Assembly (NCBI GenBank): GCA_015501075.1
Contig: JADNYJ010000004.1
Location: forward strand, 310,001-374,000
From: Gymnopilus junonius
Lineage: Eukaryota > Basidiomycota > Agaricomycetes > Agaricales > Galerinaceae
Direction of reading: 5' to 3'
Length of the DNA stretch: 64,000 nucleotides
This document shows, one piece after another, positions 48,654 to 58,999 of this stretch. The notes under the pieces are model-generated. The model ran no database searches, had not been told where the DNA came from, and was given only the letters and a program-made list of their open reading frames with translations. The stretch's first letter is position 1, and each line of letters opens with the position of its first letter. Both the position numbers and the translations under genes were made by a program.

Positions 48654-49560
48654 TTAGTTTACTGAATAAATCCTGAAAGGCGACGATATGGCATCTAGTA
48701 CGTTATAGACTTGTCTCCTTTCTCTAGTCTGCACCTTGCGTGGAGGTCGAGAACGACGTCGAGGAGTTTGTATTTCACGATCAGCATCAGACTGTCCCCT
48801 CTCCCTAGTTTGTCCATTCGCTTTACATGAGTCTGAACCTGCGTGGTAAATTCACCGACGTATATTCAATATCACATTCTACGACCACCTACCTGCGCCA
48901 TTCAACCGTAATTTTTCGCCGTTGGGTGTGACGGTCGTAAGCTTCCCGTCGATGCAACCGGAGCTGTCCGTATTTACTTCAATAACAAATGGGTAAGAAA
49001 ATGCTGATCAAATTTCAAAAGGTTGTGCCGACACTCACCACTATTACGACCGGATTTCCCAATATCCACCCTGCTTCTTTGAGAAACACCCATCGGGCAG
49101 CAACAGAAGTTAGCGTGCACTGCGTTCAAAATTAGCACTTGCAGGGAGCATGGTTAAGAATTAGAGCAAACTTAGAAAACCCTCTCTACCATCATTCAAA
49201 GGGAGAGGTAGTGATATTTTGCCATCCCTTCTCCTAGGAAAACGAGTACAAGCGGATAACACGATGCGTGCATACGTCGAAGTAAAGAAACAAACCACAG
49301 ACGTTACGATAACCGACGGTTACAACCATCTCATCAATATACCATTGTAGTCCAAAGCAAGGGGCAAAGGCACCGAGAAGTATATAAGTCTACTTGAAGA
49401 TAAGATTACATTACATTGTATTGATCAATTGATCACGTGTACCTAACCGCCCGAGTTTCTCGCCGAAGAGATTCGCAGATCATTACTTACACGGCTCTCA
49501 TCCTCCACGTCCACGCCGTGTTTCTTGAACAGGGCCTACATATACCGTCGGGATCGGTAA
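48654..49560 (-). CDS. Unknown multi-exon gene, 5' end uncertain
   Basis: A splice-consistent chain on the minus strand: ALFKKHGVDVEDESR / TYILLGAFAPCFGLQWYIDE / CTLTSVAARWVFLKEAGWIL and VVIV / VNTDSSGCIDGKLTTVTPNG / GSDSCKANGQTRERGQSDAD, then an Arg-rich stretch (TPRRRSRPPRKVQTRERR) and a stop at 48656-48654. Hydrophobic and Trp-containing in the middle, basic at the end. No family recognised. The first exon must lie upstream of 49535, where it would overlap the 5' end of the ABC transporter gene on the other strand. Confidence 0.4.
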
Positions 49561-49593
49561 AGGGCTAAATAAGGGGGCGCGCTGCCATTAAAG

Positions 49594-52498
49594 ATGCTGG
49601 GTATCTGGGCCAGGTCGTCTCTGCGGCCCTCTTTGTCCCTGCTCAGTAAAGATTTCAAGTCGATCGACAGTCGGTATCACCATGCGTCGGCGACAGTTTG
49701 TTTTGCCACCCGGACATTGCACAGCAAAAATACATTGAGAGTTCCATTGACCTCTACAATTTTCAAAAGTTGGCCATCTCCCAGACATAATTCTACGCAA
49801 CCGCCTGCTTCACCTTCGCCATCTTCATCCGCTCCGAAACCAAAGCCGTCGTTCATCTCACGGTTCCTTCCTGCCTCAATAGCAACGAAGGCGCCGGAGA
49901 GCTCTTCATCTTTTCGAAAGATTGTAGCTCTTGCGAAACCAGAGAGCAAGCCCCTTGGAATTGCCATTGGTTTACTTCTTGTCTCTTCGGCCGTGTCAAT
50001 GAGCGTACCTTTCACCATTGGAAAGCTGATCGACTTCTTTTCAACTACAAGTCCTGTGAGAACCGTTTCTATTGGTGAAAGACGCGTCGCTCATGTCCTT
50101 GATAGCAAATACCATTCGGACTTTCATCATGGCAGGCTGCCACGGTTCTCCTCTTTCTTTTCACGCTAGGGGCTGTTGCAAATGCGGGTAGAGCCATGTT
50201 AATGAGGTTATCAGGTTAATTTTTTTATGCTTTGAAATAATGAAGACCAACGCGTCAAATTCTACAGGGCAAAGAATAGTTGCGCGTCTTCGTGAACGGA
50301 CATATTCAGCAGCGTTAAGGCAGGAGGTAGAATTTGTCGAGAAAGGAGAAGGCGATGTTCTCAGCCGACTGAGCGTGGACACGAGTATAGTGGGAGAAAG
50401 GTGAACAAACTCAGCTTCTTGCGCCACGGTTTTCGAAGTAATTAATCGCATTTAGTGTCACCCAAAACCTTTCTGACGGTCTTCGCGCGATCGTTATGTC
50501 CACTGTTGGGCGTAAGAATGATTATATTTGCCATTACCTTTGACTTATTTCTTGAACACAGTTGGCGCCATGTTTTATGTTTCTCCGACATTAACAATGT
50601 TGATGTTGGCAGTAGTTCCCCAGTATCCTTGGGTGCTGTTCGTTGAAACTTCCATCCAGATATTCGTCAGGCATTTGACTGGAGACTAGGTTTTCTATGG
50701 TCGCTACTTGAAAAAACTTTCCAACAAAACTCAGGAGGCAATAGGCGAAATGACAAAGGTACACAAATCAAAGGTTGTCATTTCCTAGCTGTAAATTTAT
50801 TAACCAAATCTCGCAGGTTGCCTCAGAGTCTCTATCAGCCCTACGTACCGTGCAATCTTTCAATGCCACTCCACAAGAGGAGGAGAAATTTCATGAGAAG
50901 GTTGCAAAGGTTTTGGCACTGGCCAGAAGAGAAGCAATTGCTAGTGGAATCTTCTTTGGCAGTACTGGTTGGAGTGGAAATGTTACCATTCTTGCCCTAC
51001 TTGGCTATGGTTTGTACTGAATTGAACCCGTCGGTCGTCGGTATTTCACTGACCTCCTTCATAGGTGGCACCTTAGTCTCTCGTGGCGACATATCGGTTG
51101 GCGATTTGACCAGCCTCTTACTTTACACTGTCTATGTGGGAAGCGGTCTACAAATGCTCACGTAAGTCTTGTGGTAACACAATAAGCCCTACTTAACCTG
51201 CCTTTTTCAGCTCATTTTTGTATGCCATTTCCGTGAATTGTCTGCTAACAGACCAAGCCTGAGAATTTTTCTAGTCATCTATTATGCGCGGCATTGGTGC
51301 AGGAGCTCGCGTGTTTGAACTTGTCGACAGGACACCAGCGATACCTTACGGAGTCGGTGATGAAGTTCCAAAAGATAAAGTCGGCGTGGTCAAATATGAA
51401 CGCATTCATTTCGAATATCCCAGTCGCAAAGGTGTACCAATCTTGAATGAGTTCAATCTCGAGCTGGAACCTGGAGAAAGTGTAGCCATAGTGTAAGTCA
51501 AAGTTTAAACATGCCATTAAATTTGGAACGTTCACATATTGTCAATAGCGGCGAAAGCGGGGGCGGAAAGTCTTCTGTTCACTCACTTCTTCTCCGGTAC
51601 TATGATCCTGTCCAAGGAAAAATAACCTATGATGGACGAGGTGGGTTATCTGATGCTGTAGAAAGCACGTCCAGTGACTGATCAGTGGATGCAGACATTC
51701 GCGAATTCTCAACCACTTCCTGGCGTTCAATTATTGGCGTTGTTCCTCAAGATCCTGTCCTATTTGCTGGGACCATTGCTTCAAATATTTCTTTGGAAAC
51801 CCCGACGCTACACGTCAGGAGGTCGAACAGGCTGCTCGGGAAGCGAACTGTGAATTCATATGGGGAATGCCTAATGGCTTCGATACAGAGAGTAAGATTT
51901 TGCCATTCAAACAAGTGGCCCGGTTTCCTCATATCTTTATTCATCAGTCGGTAGATTGAGTTTGAGTGGTGGCCAGCGACAGCGCCTAGCAATAGCCCGC
52001 GCTTTACTAAAGAAACCGATCATCTTGGCACTTGATGAGGCGACTAGCTCTTTAGATGCTACATCGGAGCGCAGGGTAAGCTAACGATGAATAATTTGCC
52101 CTATCCATTTACTGACAGCTTTGTTTGCTAAGGTTAACGACGCCATTGATAGGATTCTACATTCTCGTCAGACAACGGTCCTGTTCGTCGCTCACAGATT
52201 ATCGACCATTGCTCGCGCAGAACGGATAGTTGTTCTCGAGGGTGGTCGTATCACGGAATCTGGGACGTATCAACAACTCGTACGTGCACCTCCCAGAATT
52301 TTTGCATCATCTGTCTCATCTTTTGTCAAGGTTGACCGTCCCGATTCACGTTTCCGCTTCCTGATGGCGGCCCAACTAAATGCGGCTGCTGGAGAAAAAA
52401 TTGACGCAGACTCTGAGGCTGCGGAAGAGCAGGAAAGTGAAGAGGTCCAAGAACTGACGGATATTCCAGAACGGTCACAGGAAGGTCGTTCGACTTAA
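49594..52498 (+). CDS. Mitochondrial ABC half-transporter (MDL/ABCB10 type) with apparent frameshifts
   Basis: Starts [20 protein letters not shown], an Arg/Ser-rich mitochondrial presequence. A transmembrane domain follows ([80 protein letters not shown]). Then the ATPase: Walker [11 protein letters not shown]-loop [13 protein letters not shown], signature [16 protein letters not shown], Walker [15 protein letters not shown]-loop [11 protein letters not shown]. The C-terminus is acidic. About a dozen introns are canonical. However, the frame breaks at about 50621 (four C where five are needed for the LAVVPPVSLGA motif) and about 51799 (one T too few before [12 protein letters not shown]), and the junction near 51205 does not join in frame. 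Either base-call errors at homopolymers or a young pseudogene. The homologue family exports peptides or heme-pathway compounds from mitochondria. Confidence 0.75.
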
Positions 52499-52835
52499 AT
52501 TTATCATAACCTTCATCTTTGTGGACGGTATGTACGTGTAATTCATGTAATAGACGAAACGTTTCCCCAACTCCAGCATTGCGTCACTTACATCTCTTTA
52601 ATATTTATTTACATCTATTAGACATTATATAGATTCGGATTCGCAAAATCGTGGCTACTGCCATTCCTTATGCCGGGGTGCAATTTTCCAGTGCGAGAAA
52701 ATCTCGACTCTCGAGGGCCAATCGACCTGTGCCTCATGACGAAGTCCTGGCATCCTCATGTTGAAGGTGACATCATTCCTTCCCCATTTTATAAGGCCTG
52801 GATTTTGTCAACGAGAGATGTTACACTACCGCACA

Positions 52836-53897
52836 TGCAGGCCCTCACGCCAAGTAGTACTGGAGGAACTGGGTCTCCCATTCAAAGCCCAAAGGCGATC
52901 AACATTGACGCTGAAGCGAAGAATGCTAGATCATACATCAGTGAGATTAGACGGCCCATTGGCGAATTAACTGTGAGTGTCCACTTATCAATTTACTTAT
53001 TCGCTGCAGAGCTGATTGGTCCATTTGTAACTAACAAGGCCGCTGTGGATGCCTTGCAAGGACAGACTATGCAAATTGCCCTGCTAGGCGAACCCGGCAC
53101 CAAGCAGGAGATCTCTGAGTTCGTATATCTTAGCCAAATAAAGTGTCTATTAAATCGATGAACACAGCCTCCGCGACCAAATGCGCAATCAAGACAAAAG
53201 GCATAGGGAAGGGCTCGTAGAAATACAAAGTAAGTCTTCGGGATGCTGTTGTCACGTTGCGTCTACTTAGTAATGGATGTTACAGATATTCTTGATGACC
53301 TCTTGGACAATCAGGTCAAGGCAGATATGAGGAAACAGGGTTGTTCCCAAACTTCTAGGTTACCCAGCTCTTTTCAATTAACGTCTCCCTAGTCGAGCAG
53401 GAGATCGCAACTCGGATTGACGAATTGGTCAAGGAACATGTGGCGAAGTGTCTGAAGGTCCATATTCCTCAAGAACTTCAGGACGAAGTTGCTTCCAGTA
53501 AACGCGAGCTCGAAGAACTGAACATTCGCCTGCACAACTCGTAAGCTCAACTTGGTTAATCTTGGCATATGGCTCACTTGTCGACGTTTTATAGCGAAAG
53601 TCGCCGTGCTAACGGAAACCTTCGTCACAACAAAGCGGACGATCTACTGGCAACTATGCTTATGCTCGATGGAACTGTGAGCCTGCGTTATCCAAAGGAC
53701 TTGCGAGGTCTTTTCGAACTCGATGGTATGTCGGGTTCAATGATTGGCTTTTATGAATGAATCTGACTTTATTCATAGGCGAGACTACTAAGGCCCTGAT
53801 GGTCGATTATGCATTACCTGAACTAACGGAGTCTAGGGACCGTAACCTCAACAAATTCATGCAATTCTGTGGCGTGAGATACCAATTGGTGGAATGA
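52836..53897 (+). CDS. Unknown coiled-coil protein
   Basis: About six exons. N-terminal Ser/Thr/Pro segment (MQALTPSSTGGTGSPIQSPK), then NIDAEAKNARSYISEIRRPI, a helix-rich middle (SLRDQMRNQDKRHREGLVEI, NILDDLLDNQVKADMRKQ, VEQEIATRIDELVKEHVAKC, LQDEVASSKRELEELNIRLH) and a conserved-looking end (YPKDLRGLFELDGETTKALM, LTESRDRNLNKFMQFCGVRY), stop at 53897. The heptad pattern predicts a coiled coil. An open frame extends upstream to a Met at 52670, but with less coherent composition. I recognise it only as a type of hypothetical protein common in mushroom genomes. Confidence 0.6.
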
Positions 53898-54286
53898 CAC
53901 TGTTTTTCATCTTTATTCTACGTAAGCTAATTATTCCAAGTATACCCAGGTTCGCCGCGTAGCTGCTTAGAAGCTTCAAACATCAAATCCTTTTTGACTG
54001 GCTATATCCCTCTGTTTCCCTATGAAGCAGTGGGCTGAAATACAACCTATATTCTTGGATTTAATCTATGGATTCAGCAGCTATAGGTTCCTACCGTTCA
54101 ACTATGAGCCACCTTGAGCTTGTGTTACCTTGGAAAGCCTACTTGAGGCAGCTTCTTTCAAATCATAATCCCTTGGTTCAACTGAGATATAGAAATGTAC
54201 CTATTTATCTCTGCCTCTGCTTTTTGCATTTTTTGAGAAAATGGATTTTTTATATGATACATATTTTTACACTTGCTAAATTAAAA
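53898..54286. other. Intergenic, A/T-rich before the putative element
   Basis: No gene seen. A/T content rises toward 54240-54286, immediately before the tRNA fragment. Confidence 0.4.
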
Positions 54287-54307
54287 CAACCGACTTTAGC
54301 TCAGTTG
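54287..54307 (+). pseudogene. Truncated tRNA-Tyr 5' fragment (putative left attachment site)
   Basis: CCGACTTTAGCTCAGTTG starts at 54290 and matches the acceptor strand and A box of the intact tRNA-Tyr at 58722 with one C-to-T change; the CAA just before also matches. Similarity stops abruptly after GTTG. Nothing after it resembles a B box. Confidence 0.7.
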
Positions 54308-54347
54308 CACCCTAGCCGAACGAGGCGAGGACATACCCGACTTGTAT

Positions 54348-54490
54348 GTGCTGCGAGGCCGTAGGCCGATCGCTGTAGCATCGACCCTGTGAAGCCGCAG
54401 GCCGAGCTCTGTTTTTCCATCGTCGTGAGGCTGCAGGCCGATCCTCATCTTGGACATTGACCATTGACGCTGTGAGGCCTCATGCCGAGC
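54348..54490. repeat. Tandem GGCCG-type repeats
   Basis: Four imperfect copies of a short motif, GAGGCCGTAGGCCGATC, GAAGCCGCAGGCCGAGC, GAGGCTGCAGGCCGATC and GAGGCCTCATGCCGAGC, spaced about 30-65 bp. Each has partial internal symmetry and could form a small hairpin. They lie just inside the putative left end of the element. Confidence 0.6.
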
Positions 54491-55440
54491 TCACCATCCG
54501 TCATCGTGCACGAGTCTCGCCTACCTACGTCACCAGCCTCGTCACCGTTCGTCGTCGCCATCGCTCCCTACAACACTACCCGTCGTCGCCGTCGTGACTT
54601 CCTTCATCACCACCACACTGATCGCTGTAACATCGACACTGTCGGGCCAAGCTCTCTTCACCGCCACCCGTCGTTGTCATCGTCGTGACTTTGTGTAGCA
54701 CGGGCGCGTCACCACTCCTCGTCACCACTCATCATCGTTGTTGCTCACTGCCCATCGTCCTCGTACCCTTGTCGTCGCTCCCCGCCAACCCAAACTCTCT
54801 TCATCTATCATCGTATGTCACCACTGCTCATCGCCATCACCCTTGCTCACTGCCATTACTGCCCCTGCCCATCGTCACCATCACCCTTCCTCATCATTTC
54901 ACCGTCGTCGCTCTCACCTCACCCACATCGCCGTCGCGCTCATTAATCGCGATCAGCGCGATCGTGCCTGATTCCCAACTGGCTACGTCATCACCTGACC
55001 GCGTTTGTGTCACCCATCACCGTCCTCTTTTGCCTCCTGCTACCGCCACCACCTCCATCGCCTGCCATCGTCAACGGCTCCATCCCCACGTCGTTCTACA
55101 TCTGGCCTTCATCTTCATCAACAGTCGTGCTACCCAGACCGCGTTTGTCTTACACCACCGTCCTCGTTGTCTCAACGCCACCCTCATTGCCATCGTCAGT
55201 GGCTGGTCCCCTCCCTGGCCTTCATCCTTCATCACTGCGTCGCCGCAGATTGTAGTCGCTCACCGCCGTCATAGTTTCTCTCATCGCCGTCCCATCGGAA
55301 TCTACGTCTGTCCTAGTTGCTCCCTCATTGCCATTGACCACCATCCTCACGACCGTTGTTGTCGTCTCTCTCACCTCCCCTCAATAGTCTACCTGCATAA
55401 TACGCAGATTGCGCATGCATCCCACTTTTATCAACAAATT
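54490..55440. repeat. C-rich low-complexity tract
   Basis: Nearly 1 kb dominated by CATCGTC, CACCGTC and CATCACC words on the plus strand. All three plus frames are open over long stretches because stop codons are rare in such sequence, so the 252-codon frame at 54685-55443 is not evidence of a gene. Confidence 0.7.
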
Positions 55441-55559
55441 TGAATTAATTATAGTATACTGTAAAATGCACGCTCGTCACCGTGGACATCTGCCGCCGGC
55501 TTCCTTTTCATCGCAAGAGTCAGGCAAAAATCTTCTCAAGAGGTAAAAAGTCGTACACA

Positions 55560-56740
55560 AATGTAAACACTACTCTGTGGTCAGAAACGTGTGTATGAAG
55601 TCCATCGTCTATCCACGGACGAGCGTGTGTATGAGCTGTCTAAAGGCACCCTCGCTCTCCAAGAGCTCGTCCTCACTTGGATCCCCAACTGTCCTCGGCA
55701 GCTCCTTCATGGTGGCCGAAAACGTGGGGCTTCGACCCGTCTTGCCAGTCTTCTAGGACACATCGAGCGACCAGCATAGGTCCTCACACCAAACTTGGTT
55801 CGGTCGTTAGCGAAAAGGACCAGCGATGTCATCAAAAAGGTAAGCACCTTTAGAAACATTTTTTTCAAATCATTTCTTGCCTTGATGATCTTTTCGTGAT
55901 GGCCCTGAAGTACTTTATAGGATATGACATTGTCCGCAGGCAGTCGCCCAAACGCGTCCTCTCGGAACTGCTGCTTCAAAACCTGCGTCAGCTCCGCCCA
56001 CTCGACCGAAAATTTGATGGCGTGAATCGTTCACATCACCGACATCACAAAACTGTAAAGAACATGGGCACTCTCACTGCCTGTCATCAGGCTTTCACGT
56101 CCATGCAGGTGCGCAACCCGATCCGTGTTTTCTTCCAAAGCGAAACTCTGGGCTCCAATCTCGGTAAAGTCTCCTTGCTTGGTAAGTTGGGCTTTCTTTT
56201 TGGCGCGTCAGTAAATACTTGATAAAAACTGTACTGGCCATACCAGATGATCATCATCAGGCGCAGGCCGGTAGCCCCTCAACAAGCGTACAAACCCTTC
56301 CTGCTCAGCCTCTAGCAGCGTCTTTCTGCCAGGACAGAGCAAATACGCAACCCACTCTCCAGCTTCAATGGCCCCTGCATCGCTTGCTCTGATCATTTCT
56401 ACCACCCTTGAAGCGGCTCTCTGAAGAAACCTGAGTTCATTCCTTGCCAAGATAAAGCAGAAACTCACTGCTTGGACCTTTTCAGGTTCCTCCTAATTGC
56501 TGTTCCCCTCCTCCTCTTCAATATCGCTGGCTGTCATGATCCCGGTCATATGCGTGTGCATCAACCCCATGGGCCAGTGCACCTTGTTGAAAGATCGTGC
56601 ATATTGCTTATGAGTCCCTGGCATCGCAGTCATAGACACCGGTTCAGGGTTCATAACCTGCATATATGCGCGTTCCAGGGCATGGTCCATCATGGAAGCA
56701 AAAGCAAAACCCAGAATAGTAATGTGTATTCCATTTTAGA
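55560..56740 (-). pseudogene. Decayed ORF, copy A of an element-associated family
   Basis: Reading on the minus strand: MDHALERAYMQVMNPEPVSM, GLMHTHMTGIMTASDIEEEE, FLQRAASRVVEMIRASDAGA, YLLCPGRKTLLEAEQEGFVR, LTKQGDFTEIGAQSFALEEN, FREDAFGRLPADNVISYKVL, ELLESEGAFRQLIHTLVRG. It parallels copy B at 59000-60522 throughout. Lesions: TAG near 56490 where copy B has TGG; TGA near 56020 after SFVMS; a TAG where copy B has CAG before TMDFIH. Function unknown; no known transposase motif recognised. Confidence 0.6.
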
Positions 56741-56761
56741 AAATACCACCCAAACAAACAA

Positions 56762-58682
56762 ATGTCGCATATAACCCCTCCTGTGCAACTCTCCTCCCCA
56801 ACCATGCCTCCAAGTCCGTTTCTCGTGCCCAGCACTCCTGCGTCACAGAAACATAAACCTGCTCAAGGCAATTACTCTGGTAAACATGGTCACAGGATGA
56901 TCGGCGCCGAGTTTGAGAACAAGTTTAAGGACAGGAAAAGACTGGATAAACACCTTGCTGCTCTCACAGTACGACATCTGAAACTGCTGGGCCAGGCTAC
57001 TCTCGTCAAGTATGCCTGTGCGGAGCGGGCCCTCCTGCAGTTCCTCACCTGGTATCACCGGTCCGAGGAAAAGGTGCTTGTCTCCATCTCTGTGGACAGA
57101 AATTTTCCTCTCATCCCTTTGCTCAAGCTATTTTTTGGCAATGTCGCACAAGATGGAAGGTCAAGCCTTGGCATGGGCCTCACAGGCTGGACTTTGCGCA
57201 CAACCACGGACTTTGTCAGGAGCTTCTTGAGCATGGTATATATCTCCCACCTTTTCTACATCTGGTCTCTCATACACACTTCCCTCAGCTGCGCCGACAT
57301 GGAGTTCAACCACCTACCCAAGCTCAAAAGATGTCATTTTTAATGTATACGCCTTTCTTGCCTACTGGTAAACGTTCTGCTCACTCTCCCATGACCCAGA
57401 GCTCTATCATTTTCGCCTACGCAAAAATTGCAAAGGCTCTCCTTGGCAAGGTAAACAATCTCCCGCAGTCGCCGTTCTTTTCAACCTGAAGCCTGGTTAG
57501 GTTTCATCCTCAGATCCTTTCGGTATGAATTCGCTAGCTTCATGATGCCAAGGATCCCCGACGTACAGCTCAAGTACCTCATGGGCCACCAAATCAACAC
57601 GAACATCGTGGCAACTACTTATCAAGTCCCAGATCGTGCCATTGACATTGTGGCTATCCGATTCGGTGGCGTCGAGAACAACGATTTCCCAGAACATCAT
57701 TCCTCGGTTGCCTGGGCAAAGGATACTTCATAGGTCTCTCTGGAAGAACTGCAAAATAACACCGCGCTGAAAGAGCTGATAAATAAGCTCAACGAGGCTG
57801 GGCAGCACGTCTTTGACAAATTCGGTTGTGGATCAAAAGAGGTTGCCGATCAGGCAAGTCGTCTGCAAAATCTTCACACCCTCTCTCACCCCTCTTTCTA
57901 GTTTGCAGATCATGATCTGGTCAAAAAAGTGGGTAACGCTTGGGCAGACGTCTTTTTGGGATACGGTCAATTGACATCTTTCATCGTACGTTCGCTTTTT
58001 TTTTTCATTTCTTTTCACGTTCTTCCTGACTTCTGAAGGCAAATTTCCGGAATGCAGTGGTCTTGCAACGTAAACAGAATGACATGTCCGAAACACGGAT
58101 CTCATATCTTCTTCAAGCATGAACACGAGCAAAATGATTACCCACCTTCACAATATACATAACTATAGGCTCGTCGAATGTTCGCAGGTACACGACCACA
58201 TTCCAGATTGCTTCAAACTCCCGGACACAGGGTTCCTCACAGTCACTGATGCCGAACTTAAGTTGGAACATCTGCATGAGGCGATGCCTACGACAAACCT
58301 GGTGGAATGGCGTCGGTCCACAGTACGGGGCACACAGGCAAGACGTATTCGTGCCCTTGCCTGTCCAGATGATGCCGAATCTTCGACCAGTGCTGGCCCA
58401 CTTCCGGTTGCCGAACCATCGATCAGTGCTAGCTCGACTAATGCTGACTCGCCCGTCATACTTCCAGTTGCTGAATCGTCGACTAGTGAGGAAGAAGAAA
58501 CTCGACGGTGTATGGTCGTCTTTGCTAAACAAAACTCGACCGTCCCCGCCGAGGACAAGGTTATAAACTATTTGATCCGGGAGAACATCACTATTGAAGA
58601 GTGTGAAGGTCTGACGGCTAGCAATATTTTAGAGCACGGCAAAGTGGCATTGTGTAAATTATTGAAATCTTGGGCTTCCTAA
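56762..58682 (+). CDS. Tyrosine recombinase-like protein (element integrase candidate)
   Basis: Exons 56762-57235, 57289-57344, 57400-57450 and 57514 onward join in one frame. N-terminal region (residues about 55-105, LDKHLAALTVRHLKLLGQAT and VKYACAERALLQFLTWYHR) looks like the helical core-binding domain. The catalytic-domain signature is RSFRYEFASFMMPRIPDVQL, KYLMGHQINTN and ATTYQVPDR: candidate Arg, the GH motif and the Tyr nucleophile. I could not place the first catalytic Arg. After YQVPDRAIDI a TAG at 57731-57733 interrupts the frame, which continues (VSLEELQNNTALKELINKLN, FADHDLVKKVGNAWADVFLG); a weak 63-nt intron (donor GTCGAG) could remove it. A further intron would use a GC donor (GCAAGT at about 57854). 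The last exon ends LCKLLKSWAS. Fold-level assignment; Crypton or Starship-type (DUF3435) affiliation is uncertain. Confidence 0.55.
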
Positions 58683-58721
58683 ATACTGTACTTGTATTTG
58701 TTCTCTTCTATTTAAATCAAC

Positions 58722-58813
58722 CGACCTTAGCTCAGTTGGAAGTAGCGCAAGACTGTAATTTGGATACAAAATGATCATCTTGAGGTCGCCTGTTCGAACC
58801 AGGCAGGTCGGAT
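58722..58813 (+). tRNA. tRNA-Tyr (GTA) with 18-nt intron
   Basis: Perfect 7-bp acceptor stem CCGACCT/AGGTCGG with A as discriminator, perfect 5-bp T stem GCCTG/CAGGC around TTCGAAC, and anticodon stem CAAGA/TCTTG. The loop reads CTGTAA, then an 18-nt intron (58760-58777) placed directly after position 37 as in all eukaryotic tRNA-Tyr genes, then A. Anticodon GTA. The D stem has a C-U mismatch (GCTC against TAGC). A pyrimidine/T-rich terminator follows. Confidence 0.88.
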
Positions 58814-58999
58814 TTCTTTTTCTCCTTTTCTGTTCAAATTTGAGATTTGTAGCGGCTTTGGCGTTATTCGTCGGTACACACAATGAAATCCCTTAGTAAT
58901 AAAAAAAAGGAAGAAAACAGTGAACTCTAGAGAACTTGAAAGAGGCCCCTGGAATTTGAACTATTTATAAAAATTTCACATCTTGGAAGAATAGAAGGC

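Larger units (their letters stand above)
54287..58813. mobile_element. Putative tyrosine-recombinase element integrated at tRNA-Tyr
   Basis: Bounded on the left by a truncated tRNA-Tyr 5' end (54287-54307) and on the right by the complete tRNA-Tyr (58722-58813). The repeated block CCGACYTTAGCTCAGTTG differs at one base. The repeats lie 4,432 bp apart. Inside, left to right: short repeats with internal GGCCG symmetry (54348-54490), a C-rich low-complexity tract (54490-55440), a decayed minus-strand ORF (about 55560-56740), and a tyrosine-recombinase-like gene ending 39 bp before the tRNA. This is the layout expected after site-specific integration at the 5' part of a tRNA gene: the original 5' half is left behind on one side, while the element supplies a replacement 5' half. 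Boundaries are inferred; no empty site is available here. Confidence 0.55.

Noticed and set aside
54287..54480. tRNA-derived SINE
   Set aside because: An A-box-like 5' tRNA piece is present, but there is no B box, no A- or T-rich tail and no flanking duplication. Attachment-site remnant fits better, though SINE origin is not fully excluded.
54685..55443. 252-codon open frame on the plus strand
   Set aside because: All plus frames are open here because the DNA is CATCGTC-rich; composition (Ser, His, Pro, Leu) simply reflects the repeat words.
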